In this document: one piece after another, positions 27,719-34,758 of the stretch
How the letters are laid out: the number at the start of each line of letters is the position of its first letter
Numbering within the stretch: position 1 is the stretch's first letter
NCBI GenBank assembly: GCA_028696805.1
Contig: JAQVGI010000010.1
Location: forward strand, 1-40,050
Source of the DNA: Alphaproteobacteria bacterium
Lineage (GTDB): Bacteria; Pseudomonadota; Alphaproteobacteria; CAAHEQ01; UBA3637
Direction: 5' to 3'
DNA: 40,050 bases
The notes under the pieces: model-generated
Database searches by the model: none
Told to the model about the DNA's origin: nothing
What the model saw: only the letters and a program-made list of their open reading frames with translations
Position numbers and translations under genes: made by a program

Positions 27719-27967
27719 TTATTCCCGCTCCACCCGCTCCCGGATTTTCCGCACATCCCGCCTGGCCGCGACAAGCGCCGCATGATGGCGCATCGCGGAG
27801 CCGACCGGCGCGGCATAGGCAAAAGCCGGGTCGTTCTGCATCTCCGCCAAATGATGGAGGCGAAGCGCGCATTCAATCCCCTTGTAATATATCTGAATAT
27901 TCCTGTGCGAATACGGCCATCCGTCCATATTGTGCGAAACCATTTTTTCAATTTCCGGCTGTGTCAT
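27719..27967 (-). CDS. Small tandem paralogue 2 (82 aa), unknown
   Basis: Begins MTQPEIEKMVSHNM, nearly identical at the N-terminus to paralogue 1, with core PYSHRNIQIYYKGIECALR and a basic helical C-terminus DVRKIRERVERE. AAAAGGAGAGG precedes the ATG. The 3' ends of paralogues 1 and 2 also share DNA (TGTTATTCCCGC followed by CCCGGATTT on the + strand), which suggests recent duplication. No function recognised. Confidence 0.75.
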   Translation of the reverse strand: MTQPEIEKMVSHNMDGWPYSHRNIQIYYKGIECALRLHHLAEMQNDPAFAYAAPVGSAMRHHAALVAARRDVRKIRERVERE

Positions 27968-27989
27968 GTTCCTCTCCTTTTCGATAAGT

Positions 27990-28244
27990 TTATTCGGTCG
28001 TTCGTGTCCGCTCCCGGACAGCCTGCATTGTCCGCTGGGCGGCGTCCATCGCCAAGTGCTGCCGTAGCCGAGCGCTGAACTGCGGCTTGTGATGCGACAC
28101 TTCTTTTTGCAACATCGCCAAATACTCGAAGCGGAGCGCGCACTCCACTCCCTTATAATAAATCTGCATATTTTCGCGCGAAAACGGCAAACCCTGCATA
28201 TTCCGCTCGGCCGCCTGTTCGGCTTCTTCCACCCACATCGTCAT
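27990..28244 (-). CDS. Small tandem paralogue 3 (84 aa), first gene of the operon, unknown
   Basis: Core RNMQGLPFSRENMQIYYKG followed by VECALRFEYLAMLQ, clearly homologous to paralogues 1 and 2; the C-terminus MQAVRERTRTTE is charged. The N-terminus MTMWVEEAEQAAER differs from the other two. A very good AAAAGGAGG site and a near-perfect promoter upstream imply real expression. Predicted to be small, helical and cytoplasmic. No family recognised. Confidence 0.75.
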   Translation of the reverse strand: MTMWVEEAEQAAERNMQGLPFSRENMQIYYKGVECALRFEYLAMLQKEVSHHKPQFSARLRQHLAMDAAQRTMQAVRERTRTTE

Positions 28245-28303
28245 ATCCGACCTCCTTTTGAGAACGCTATCCCCTATTGTTTTGTCAATCTTTTTATAGC
28301 CCC

Positions 28304-28331
28304 ATTATACACGATTTCGCGGCATTGTCAA
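28304..28331 (-). promoter_or_regulatory. Consensus promoter of the small-paralogue operon
   Basis: On the minus strand TTGACA (28331-28326), a 16-base spacer and TATAAT (28309-28304): both hexamers are perfect. The leader before ATG 28244 is about 50 bases and contains a second TTGACA without a -10. Confidence 0.85.
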
Positions 28332-28371
28332 ATGATTTTTAACCGCCCCGCGGCAAAGGCAAACAAAAAGG

Positions 28372-28399
28372 TTGATAATTCGTCCCAAGGGCGTATAAT
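28372..28399 (+). promoter_or_regulatory. Promoter of the MccF-like peptidase gene
   Basis: TTGATA (28372-28377), a 16-base spacer and TATAAT (28394-28399), 25 bases before ATG 28425. The -35 context AAAAAGGTTGATAATTCG closely resembles the one at 34695-34712. Confidence 0.8.
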
Positions 28400-28424
28400 G
28401 AACCTATACAAGAAAGGACTCTGC

Positions 28425-29501
28425 ATGAAACGCCTGATCAAACCCGCCGCATTGAAGCCCGGAGACACCATCGCCGCCATCTCGCTGTCGTGGGGAGGCC
28501 CCGGCGCGATACCGCACCGCTACGAGCAGGGCAAGCGCCAGTTCATGGAAACTTTCGGCGTCCGCGTCGTCGAAACGCCGCACGCGCGGGCCAAGCCGGA
28601 CGAACTCTCCAACCATCCCGAGAAACGGCTGGACGACCTGATCGGCGCTTTCAAAGACCCGGACATCAAAGGCATCGTCTGCACGATCGGCGGGAATGAC
28701 ACCAACCGGCTGATACGCCTGATGACCGATGAGCACTACGGCATCATCCGCGACAACCCCAAAGTCTTCATGGGCTTTTCGGATACGAGCGTCAACCACT
28801 TCATGTGCTACCGGGCGGGATTGAGTTCGTTTTACGGCGGGTGCTTTCTGTTCACATTCGCCGAAAACGGCGGCATTCCGGCATACACGGCCGAGAATAT
28901 CAAAAAGACATTGTTCGACCCGCGGCCGATCGGCGTCCTGCCCGAAAGCCCCGAGTTCATCGTGGACACCATCGACTGGAATATCAAGGAATCGCCCGTC
29001 CGCCCCCGGCGGGCCGGCACGCCGTGGCGGTATATCAACGGCCGGAAACCGGCGCGCGGGCGGCTGATCGGCGGCTGTTTCGACAGCTTCATCAATTCCC
29101 TGAACGGCACGGCGCTGTGGCTGCCGGCCGCGGAATACGAAGACACGATTCTGTTCCTGGAAATCTGCGAGGAAATGCCGCCGCCGGCCAGCGTCAAATG
29201 CTGGCTCCGGCTGCTCGGCGTTCAGGGCATCCTGGACCGCGTCAACGGCATCCTGTTCGCGCGCCCGGGCAACGATGTCTGGCAAAACCCGGCGGACGCG
29301 GATGCCTGGGTCGCCCGATACCCCGAGTACGACCAGGCCTTGCTGGACGCCTGCCGCGAGTTCGGGCGGACGGACATGCCGATCGTGACAAACATGGATT
29401 TCGGGCACACGATGCCGCAGCTGACGCTCCCCTACGGCGCGCTGTGCGCAATCGACCCGCCGGCCCGCAGCGTTTCCATCCTGGACAGCGGCGTGGAATA
29501 G
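28425..29501 (+). CDS. S66-family peptidase, MccF-like
   Basis: A 358-residue serine carboxypeptidase-like protein. The nucleophile Ser is at 119 (FMGFSDTSVNH), the Glu at 246 (LFLEICEEMPPPASV) and the His at 328 (NMDFGHTMPQ), with VCTIGGNDTNRL before the nucleophile. The DT-N after Ser and NMDFGHT are features of the MccF clade, which cleaves microcin C and related aminoacyl-nucleotides, rather than of LdcA (compare the gene at 12390). Function could be detoxification of such compounds or murein recycling. AAAGGA sits 6 bases before the ATG. Divergent from the small-paralogue operon with a shared 180-base intergenic region. Confidence 0.88.
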   Translation: MKRLIKPAALKPGDTIAAISLSWGGPGAIPHRYEQGKRQFMETFGVRVVETPHARAKPDELSNHPEKRLDDLIGAFKDPDIKGIVCTIGGNDTNRLIRLMTDEHYGIIRDNPKVFMGFSDTSVNHFMCYRAGLSSFYGGCFLFTFAENGGIPAYTAENIKKTLFDPRPIGVLPESPEFIVDTIDWNIKESPVRPRRAGTPWRYINGRKPARGRLIGGCFDSFINSLNGTALWLPAAEYEDTILFLEICEEMPPPASVKCWLRLLGVQGILDRVNGILFARPGNDVWQNPADADAWVARYPEYDQALLDACREFGRTDMPIVTNMDFGHTMPQLTLPYGALCAIDPPARSVSILDSGVE

Positions 29502-29527
29502 CCCCTCCCACCTCCCGTTTTATTTTG

Positions 29528-29556
29528 TTGATTTCGGCCGGAAAGTGGTGTATTCT
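29528..29556 (+). promoter_or_regulatory. cysS promoter
   Basis: TTGATT (29528-29533), a 17-base spacer and TATTCT (29551-29556). Confidence 0.7.
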
Positions 29557-29595
29557 ATGTGTGATATTATTCCCTATTTGTCAGGAAAGGATGCC

Positions 29596-30993
29596 ATGAA
29601 ACTATTCAATACATTTTCTCGATCAATGGAAGATTTCAAACCCATGGACGGGAAAGAAGTCAAAATGTATTGCTGCGGCCCGACCGTTTACAGCTACGCG
29701 CATGTGGGGAACCTGCGGGCTTACATCGGCCAGGATGTCCTGAAAAAAACGCTGCTGCGCGCCGGGTTCAAGGTCAAGCACGTGATGAACGTCACGGATG
29801 TCGGGCACCTGACCAGCGACGCGGACAGCGGCGAGGACAAAATGCTGCGGGCGGCCGAGCGCGAAAAGAAAAACGTCATCGATCTGGCCCGGGGCTACGA
29901 GGCCAAGTTTTTCGAGGACGAGCAGGCGCTGCGCATCACGCGCCCGGACATCGTCTGCCGCGCGACGGAGCACATCCCGGACATGATCGCGTTCATCGAG
30001 CGGCTGGAAAAGCTGGGGTTCGCCTACAAGGCGGGCGGCAACGTTTATTTCGACACGGCCAAATACCCGTCGTATGGCGCGCTGGCCCGGACGGACATCA
30101 AGAACCTGAAACACGGATCGCGCGTCGCGGAGGATGCCCATAAGCGCAACCCGACGGATTTCGTGCTCTGGTTCACGACATCCAAGTTCGAAAACCAGAT
30201 CCTGCAATGGGATTCGCCGTGGGGCAAGGGCTATCCGGGCTGGCACATCGAATGCTCCGTGATGTCGACGAAATACCTGGGGGAGCGGATAGACATCCAC
30301 TGCGGCGGCATCGACCACATTCCCATCCACCACGAAAACGAGCGCGCGCAAAGCGAATGCTGCCTGGGCCACAAGTGGGTCGAAACGTGGGTGCACAACG
30401 ATTTCCTGCAGCTCAAAGACATGAAGATGAGCAAGTCGGACGGCAACATCATCACCATCGATGTGCTGAAACAGAAAGGATACGATCCGCTGGCGTTCCG
30501 GTATCTCTGCCTGACCGCGCATTACCGGTCGCCGCTCGCGTTCTCGTTCGACATTCTGGACGGCGCGCAGAACGCCTATGACAATTTGAGGGCGCGCGTC
30601 GTCGACCTTCGGAAAAAAGACGAGCCGGCCGACCCGGCGCGCGTGGACAAAATCGTGCGCAGGTTCGACGAATGCCTGTTCAACGATGTCGGAACGCCGC
30701 AGGCGTTGAGCGTGATGTGGGACGCCTTGAAGGACGTCGCGACAAGCGCCGGAACGAAGCTGGCCGCGCTGCAACGGATGGACGAAGTGCTGGATTTGGG
30801 CACGGACACGTTCCGGGAGCAGCGGCATGCGCTGGACGCCGAAACGGAGGCGCTCATCGCCCAGCGCGCGCTGGCCCGCCAGAACAAGGATTGGAAAAAG
30901 TCGGATGAGATCCGGGACGCGCTGCTGGCGAAAGGCATCGTCATCAACGACCTGCCCGGCGGCAAGTTCTCTGTCGAGAAGGCCGGAAATTAG
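29596..30993 (+). CDS. cysS: Cysteinyl-tRNA synthetase
   Basis: A 465-residue class I synthetase. The N-terminal zinc Cys is in MYCCGPTVYSYAHVGN, which also contains the HIGH-like HVGN. Further zinc ligands are in GWHIECSVM and GGIDHIPIHHENE, KMSKSDGN is at about 280, and a DALR-type helical C-terminus ends LARQNKDWKKSDEIRDALL. AGGAAAGG precedes ATG 29596; an open frame extends back to 29545 through the promoter and is not used. The AT-rich remnant island starts immediately after its stop. Confidence 0.97.
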   Translation: MKLFNTFSRSMEDFKPMDGKEVKMYCCGPTVYSYAHVGNLRAYIGQDVLKKTLLRAGFKVKHVMNVTDVGHLTSDADSGEDKMLRAAEREKKNVIDLARGYEAKFFEDEQALRITRPDIVCRATEHIPDMIAFIERLEKLGFAYKAGGNVYFDTAKYPSYGALARTDIKNLKHGSRVAEDAHKRNPTDFVLWFTTSKFENQILQWDSPWGKGYPGWHIECSVMSTKYLGERIDIHCGGIDHIPIHHENERAQSECCLGHKWVETWVHNDFLQLKDMKMSKSDGNIITIDVLKQKGYDPLAFRYLCLTAHYRSPLAFSFDILDGAQNAYDNLRARVVDLRKKDEPADPARVDKIVRRFDECLFNDVGTPQALSVMWDALKDVATSAGTKLAALQRMDEVLDLGTDTFREQRHALDAETEALIAQRALARQNKDWKKSDEIRDALLAKGIVINDLPGGKFSVEKAGN

Positions 30994-31287
30994 CTAGCGC
31001 TCTGTGCGTTTCAAAGCCCCATCGTGCCCTTGATAGGGGGAAAGTTTCCGAAGCATTGTATCAATCCGGCCGGTAAAGAAAGTCAGTGTCGGATCCTCTC
31101 GGGCGCCCATTTTTCCCCACCACCCCAGCTGGTGCCCCTCCCGCCATGTTATGCTTTCAAACACAGAGCATTTATATTTCGATTTCGCGACGGACAGCAA
31201 CGCCCGAACCAGGAAATTCGCGTATTTGCACCCCTGATGCTCCGGGCGGATAAAAACCTCGCCCTCGCACAGATGATTCCCGTCGCA
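30994..31287 (-). pseudogene. 3' remnant of a GNAT acetyltransferase
   Basis: From 31287 the frame reads 97 residues beginning CDGNHLCEGEVFIRPEHQG and continuing KYANFLVRALLSVAKSKY, a GNAT beta4/acetyl-CoA loop (EHQGCKYA) and following helix, to TAG abutting the cysS stop. Upstream in this frame is TGA, and there is no plausible start; the 5' half is replaced by the recombinase stub in another frame. It looks like an acetyltransferase gene cut by an insertion or deletion. Substrate unknown. Confidence 0.6.
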
Positions 31288-31366
31288 TCACGGCTTTAAA
31301 ATCCGTGTCTAAATTATCGTCCTTGGACTTTCGAACGTAAATAGCACATCTGACCGTTTCCATCAT
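31283..31366 (-). pseudogene. N-terminal stub of a large serine recombinase
   Basis: About 27 codons from ATG 31366 read METVRCAIYVRKSKDDNLD then TDFKAVM. This is the start of the resolvase domain of large serine recombinases (RCAIYxRKS, catalytic Ser at residue 14, then the NLDTDF stretch matching the usual GLEQEF). It follows DUF2924 with an ATGATG overlap, the usual pairing in alphaproteobacterial elements. The remaining ~500 codons are gone; the frame runs on to a stop at about 31172 as nonsense. Confidence 0.65.
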
Positions 31367-31653
31367 TTGCCTCCCAACCCGAAGAAGTAGCGTCCGGAGA
31401 GGCGTTGGCCGGTAATCTGATAGGTCACGGCCGAGAGTGAATTATACACTTTGCCATCCAATTCCACGCCATCGTCCAGGATGCGGATACGATATTGCTT
31501 GCCGTTATATCTTCTAAAAAGCTCTGTTCCCGGCGGAAAATCCTTTGGCCGAAGCAATTTGGAGTTCTCATTCAAGTTTTCTAGCAGTGCTTGCGTACTG
31601 CTCCGAAGGCCGCGGCATTGTAACTCTTGAACATCCCATTTTCTATAACACAA
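31363..31653 (-). pseudogene. DUF2924 protein, probably 5'-truncated
   Basis: The C-terminal ~75 residues match DUF2924, the small partner encoded before integrative serine recombinases: PPGTELFRRYNGKQYRIRIL, then DDGVELDGKVYNSLSAV and the final ITGQRLSGRYFFGLGGK. The N-terminal part (from MCYRKWDVQE) does not look like the family's usual N-terminus and lacks a good ribosome site, so the gene start has probably been replaced. TGA overlaps the recombinase ATG. Confidence 0.7.
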
Positions 31654-31754
31654 ATAGTGTTTCTAAAATGAACGGGATTAAGGTCGATTTGGGCTTGATT
31701 ATACAAATCATGTAAGAATTCTGCCGTAACAAAATCACCAACGCTTCTATACAT
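31581..31754 (-). pseudogene. Unidentified coding remnant, 57 residues
   Basis: A frame starting ATG 31754 and ending TAG 31583-31581 has a protein-like composition (MYRSVGDFVTAEFLHDLYNQ; HFRNTICVIENG) and remains open upstream of the ATG to beyond 31800. It overlaps the start of the DUF2924 frame and, upstream, the restriction-enzyme remnant on the other strand, so at most part of it is genuine. No ribosome site. I do not recognise it. Confidence 0.3.
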
Positions 31755-31769
31755 CGACAATGACTTTGA

Positions 31770-32105
31770 AAAATATATGATAGCGGCACGGAAAGCAAAT
31801 TTGCCAAGAGTTTGGATGCTGATCCTGATGTTCGGATGTTTTTTAAGATTCCAACGCGCTTTAAGATCAAAACTCCTATTGGGCCTTATACACCGGACTG
31901 GGCCGTTTATTTAGAAAAAAATGGCGAGCAAAAACTATATTTTGTGCTGGAGACCAAAGGGAGTATAGATATGTTTGATCTGCGCGGCGGGGAGAAAATG
32001 AAAATTCACTGTGGCAAGCAACATTTTGACGCTTTGGATAATGGCACACACTTTCCGGGAACCCCCGTTGAAAACTGGACTGAATTCAGAAAAACTATTT
32101 TATAA
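31770..32105 (+). pseudogene. C-terminal remnant of a type III restriction endonuclease (Res)
   Basis: In frame from 31770 (TGA just before it) to TAA 32103-32105, 111 residues read KIYDSGTESKFAKSL, DPDVRMFFKIPTRFKI, TPIGPYTPDWAVYLEKN, then KLYFVLETKGSIDMFDLRGG and KIHCGKQHFDAL. This is the PD-(D/E)xK nuclease domain at the end of type III Res subunits (PDWAV and ETK catalytic residues). Roughly 10 percent of a ~950-residue protein remains; helicase domain and Mod are absent. Confidence 0.75.
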
Positions 32106-32500
32106 TGGAAGAAAATTCAACCGCAGATCAAGAAAAAGTCTTCCCTTCCCGATTTGGCGACGTGGGTATCTGAGTTTTGCTTTAGAACGCTGAAAAGCCA
32201 AGTGACCCAATATACCAGCTTTACAAACCGTATCCCCTTCGTCGTCAATTATGCCCTCGAACCCGATGAAAAGAAGTTGTATGGGATGGCCAACGCTTAT
32301 CTCTCATTACCCACCAAAGCGGCTTATCCGGAAATGGATACTTATCAGCTTTCCTTGATGTTTCACCATACCTTATCTTCCTCGTCACAAGCGTTTGCCA
32401 ATATGTTGAATGCACCCATTGGGCGGGCACAAGGGGATGAGTGTGCCCTGTTGCAGGGAATGCAGGAATTGGCCAAAGATATGTTTTGGGGAATTTTGAG
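32106..32500 (+). pseudogene. Internal fragment of a SNF2/RapA-like helicase
   Basis: Directly after the Res stop and in the same frame: SLPDLATWVSEFCFRT, QVTQYTSFTNRIPFVVNYAL, PDEKKLYGMANAYLSLP and MDTYQLSLMFHHTLSSSSQ then AFANML. This resembles the segment between the two RecA domains of SNF2-type helicases found in defence islands (ER-x-LYxxxxxYL, then LxLxxRKLLASSxxA-like). No start, no Walker motifs; 3' coding signal fades near 32500, though the frame stays open into the tRNA. Likely one of several deletions that eroded the island. Confidence 0.6.
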
Positions 32501-32530
32501 GAAAAAGAGGGGAGTGCTTATAACAAAAGA

Positions 32531-32550
32531 CCTCTTGCTTCAACAAGAGG
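32531..32550. other. Hairpin at the right end of the island
   Basis: CCTCTTG (32531-32537) and CAAGAGG (32544-32550) with a 6-base loop; may be the old 3' hairpin of the helicase fragment. Confidence 0.4.
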
Positions 32551-32600
32551 ACTTCTTAAAAAACCGCGCGGAACTGCGCCGTTCAAGGGATATTTTGGAC

Positions 32601-32630
32601 ACAAAAAAAGGACGCATATCTATCGTCCTT
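32601..32630 (-). terminator. Intrinsic terminator of tRNA-Ala
   Basis: On the minus strand AAGGACG (32630-32624), a 9-base loop and CGTCCTT (32614-32608), followed by a T7 run (32609-32603), right after the tRNA 3' end. Confidence 0.85.
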
Positions 32631-32638
32631 GTGTCTTT

Positions 32639-32714
32639 TGGTGGAGGTAAGGAGGGTCGAACTCCTGACCTCTGCAATGCCATTGCAGCGCTCTACCAAC
32701 TGAGCTATACCCCC
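32639..32714 (-). tRNA. tRNA-Ala (anticodon GGC)
   Basis: The minus strand reads GGGGGTATAGCTCAGTTGG at the 5' end, anticodon arm CTGCA-ATGGCAT-TGCAG giving anticodon GGC (reads GCC/GCU), T arm with GTTCGA, and acceptor TACCTCC-A with CCA encoded. 76 nt in all; the acceptor pairs fully with one G-U. Its 3' end faces the decayed island. Confidence 0.96.
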
Positions 32715-32739
32715 ACGGGCGGCCGAACCGACAGCGCCT

Positions 32740-32767
32740 ATTATACATATTTTCGGGCGGATTGCAA
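32740..32767 (-). promoter_or_regulatory. tRNA-Ala promoter
   Basis: On the minus strand TTGCAA (32767-32762), a 16-base spacer and TATAAT (32745-32740), about 25 bases before the tRNA. Confidence 0.75.
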
Positions 32768-32876
32768 GAAAAAAATCGCGGGCGCAGGTGCGGCGCGGCC
32801 GGAAGCGCGGGCACGGCGCAGGCATGGATGCGCATAAACCGCGGGCGCAATATGAACGACATTGCGCAGCCGGCGC

Positions 32877-34628
32877 CTACATCTTGTCCGGCACCATCAG
32901 CCCCAGGATGTCCGCGACACTCTGCGCCGCGCGCAATGTGTATTGCGTCAGCGCCAGGCGCGCAGCGCGCGTGCGCGCACCCGCGTCCCGGATGGGGCAG
33001 TCGTGGTAGAACAGGTTGAAATCCTGCGCCAGTTTGAACACATAATCCGCCAGCATGTGCGGCGCGCGGTTCGCATAGGCCGCCTGAACCGCATCCGGAA
33101 AAGCATACAGGCGCAGCAAAAGCGCCCGCTCGGCCGGATGTGCGCACATCACAGGCGTTTTGTCGCCCGCCGCCCCCACCTTGTCCAAAACGGCTTTCAT
33201 CCGGACAATCGTGTAGAGGATATACGGGCCCGTCCGGCCCTCCACCTGCGTGATTTTGTCGATGTCCAGAACGCAGTCTTTCGTCTTGTCGTTGATCAGG
33301 CCCGCGAATTTCAAGGCGCTGACGCCGACCTTTTCGGCAACGGCCGCCTTTTCGGCGTCGGTCAGGCCGCGGCCGATCTCGCCGGCATCCATCCGCGCCT
33401 TGACGGATTGAACCGCCGTGTCTATCAATGTGTCCAGCGGCATCACGCCGCCGTCGCGGGTCTTGAAGGGCTTGCGGTCCGCGCCGCACACGGCTCCGAA
33501 CGCAAAGTTTTCAAACGACACGCCCGGCGCCAATCCGGTCTGGCGCGCCGCGTCGAACACCTGTTTCAGGTGCAGCGACTGCCGCGCGTCCACCGAGTAG
33601 ATGATGATGTCCGGATGATACTGATCCGCGCGCCGCGCGATGGTCGCCAGGTCGGACGCCGCATAGGTGATGCCGCCCACGGAGTTCAGAACGATGACCG
33701 GCGGCAGCGGCGCATCGGACGCCGCGGCGTCCAGCGGAATAATCCACGCGCCGTCGTCCAGCTTCAACGTGCCGTCTTTCCGCCACGCGGCGGCCAGCTG
33801 CAGCGCCCTGTCATAGGCGGCGCTTTCGCCCGTCCACACATCGAACCGAATCCCGAGCCGGTCGTATGTCTTTTTCATCGAGGCGACGGACATATCCAAA
33901 AACTGCCGCCACAAGGCGCGGTAGCCGGCGTGCCCTTCCTGCAACAGCCGGGTGCTTTCGCGCGCGCGGGCCAGGAAATCCGCGTCCGTCTTGATCCGCG
34001 CGGACGCCGCCGGATACATGTCGATAAGATCGTCGTTCGTGAACGGCGGATGCTTCGGGAACGCGGTCGCCTTGGCGTCGAAATAGGGCAGATCCGGATA
34101 CTTTTCCCGGACGGCTTCGATCATCAGGCCCATCGGCCGCCCCCAGTCGCCCAGGTAATTCTCGCCGACAACGACGTCGCCGGCGAACCGGCACAGGCGC
34201 AGAACGGCCTCCCCCAGATTCGCGGACGGCAAATGTCCGGCGTGCAGGATTTTCGCGACATTCGGGCCGCCGTAATCCATCACGATTTTTGTCGGGGCGC
34301 CCGCCGGCGCATACCCGCACGTGCCGGAGCCCAGAATCTCCGGCGCCAGCTTGCCCAAAGCATCGTCCGCGATTTTCAAATTGACGAAGCCCGGCCCGTC
34401 GACGGACACGGACGCGAAAAAAGCGTCCTTGCGCAGCTCGGCGGCGGCGGCGTCGGCAACAACCCGCGGATTTTGCTTCGTCACCTTGGCATAGGCCAGC
34501 GCGCCGTTGATCTGGTAATCGCCGATGTCGGGCCGGTCGGACGGGCGCGTCAGCGTTTCCGCCCCGCCGAATCCCGCAGCCGTAAAAGCGGCCGCCGCCT
34601 TGTCCTTGATCAAGTCCGATAGAGTCAT
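32877..34628 (-). CDS. argS: Arginyl-tRNA synthetase
   Basis: A 583-residue class I synthetase. The N-terminal Add-1 domain is at about 1-110, the HIGH-like site in NVAKILHAGHLPSANLGEA (HAGH) at about 125, and YLGDWGRPMGLMIEA follows. The region equivalent to KMSK is GADRKPFKTRDGGVMPLDTLI, as usual for ArgRS lacking a canonical KMSKS. The DALR C-terminal domain ends ADILGLMVPDKM, typical of bacterial ArgRS. AAAGGA lies 6 bases before the ATG. Followed by tRNA-Ala after 162 bases. Confidence 0.97.
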   Translation of the reverse strand: MTLSDLIKDKAAAAFTAAGFGGAETLTRPSDRPDIGDYQINGALAYAKVTKQNPRVVADAAAAELRKDAFFASVSVDGPGFVNLKIADDALGKLAPEILGSGTCGYAPAGAPTKIVMDYGGPNVAKILHAGHLPSANLGEAVLRLCRFAGDVVVGENYLGDWGRPMGLMIEAVREKYPDLPYFDAKATAFPKHPPFTNDDLIDMYPAASARIKTDADFLARARESTRLLQEGHAGYRALWRQFLDMSVASMKKTYDRLGIRFDVWTGESAAYDRALQLAAAWRKDGTLKLDDGAWIIPLDAAASDAPLPPVIVLNSVGGITYAASDLATIARRADQYHPDIIIYSVDARQSLHLKQVFDAARQTGLAPGVSFENFAFGAVCGADRKPFKTRDGGVMPLDTLIDTAVQSVKARMDAGEIGRGLTDAEKAAVAEKVGVSALKFAGLINDKTKDCVLDIDKITQVEGRTGPYILYTIVRMKAVLDKVGAAGDKTPVMCAHPAERALLLRLYAFPDAVQAAYANRAPHMLADYVFKLAQDFNLFYHDCPIRDAGARTRAARLALTQYTLRAAQSVADILGLMVPDKM

Positions 34629-34653
34629 CTGATTCCTTTCCGAATAATGTGAA

Positions 34654-34682
34654 ATTATACCAAAAACGCCGCATAAAATCAA
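34654..34682 (-). promoter_or_regulatory. argS promoter
   Basis: On the minus strand TTGATT (34682-34677), a 17-base spacer and TATAAT (34659-34654). Confidence 0.8.
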
Positions 34683-34701
34683 GCCGTCTGTTTGGAAAAA
34701 G

Positions 34702-34730
34702 TTGACAATTCGACGGCGGCATGATATAAT
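34702..34730 (+). promoter_or_regulatory. Consensus promoter of the radical SAM gene
   Basis: TTGACA (34702-34707), a 17-base spacer and TATAAT (34725-34730): a perfect match in both hexamers, 29 bases before the ATG. Confidence 0.85.
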
Positions 34731-34758
34731 AGGCCGTTTTTTTACCTCGGAGTCCGCA

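Larger units (their letters stand above)
30994..32638. mobile_element. Decayed AT-rich island between cysS and tRNA-Ala
   Basis: About 1.65 kb with markedly lower GC and different codon use from the flanks. It contains only fragments: a GNAT 3' end, a serine-recombinase start, DUF2924, an unknown fragment, a type III restriction C-terminus and a SNF2-like helicase piece. It abuts the 3' end of tRNA-Ala, a classic integration site; I found no direct repeat of the tRNA 3' end at the cysS side. Confidence 0.75.

Noticed and set aside
32500-32837. Continuation of the helicase fragment through the tRNA
   Set aside because: The frame stays open, but it passes through the terminator and the tRNA-Ala gene, so this part is not coding.
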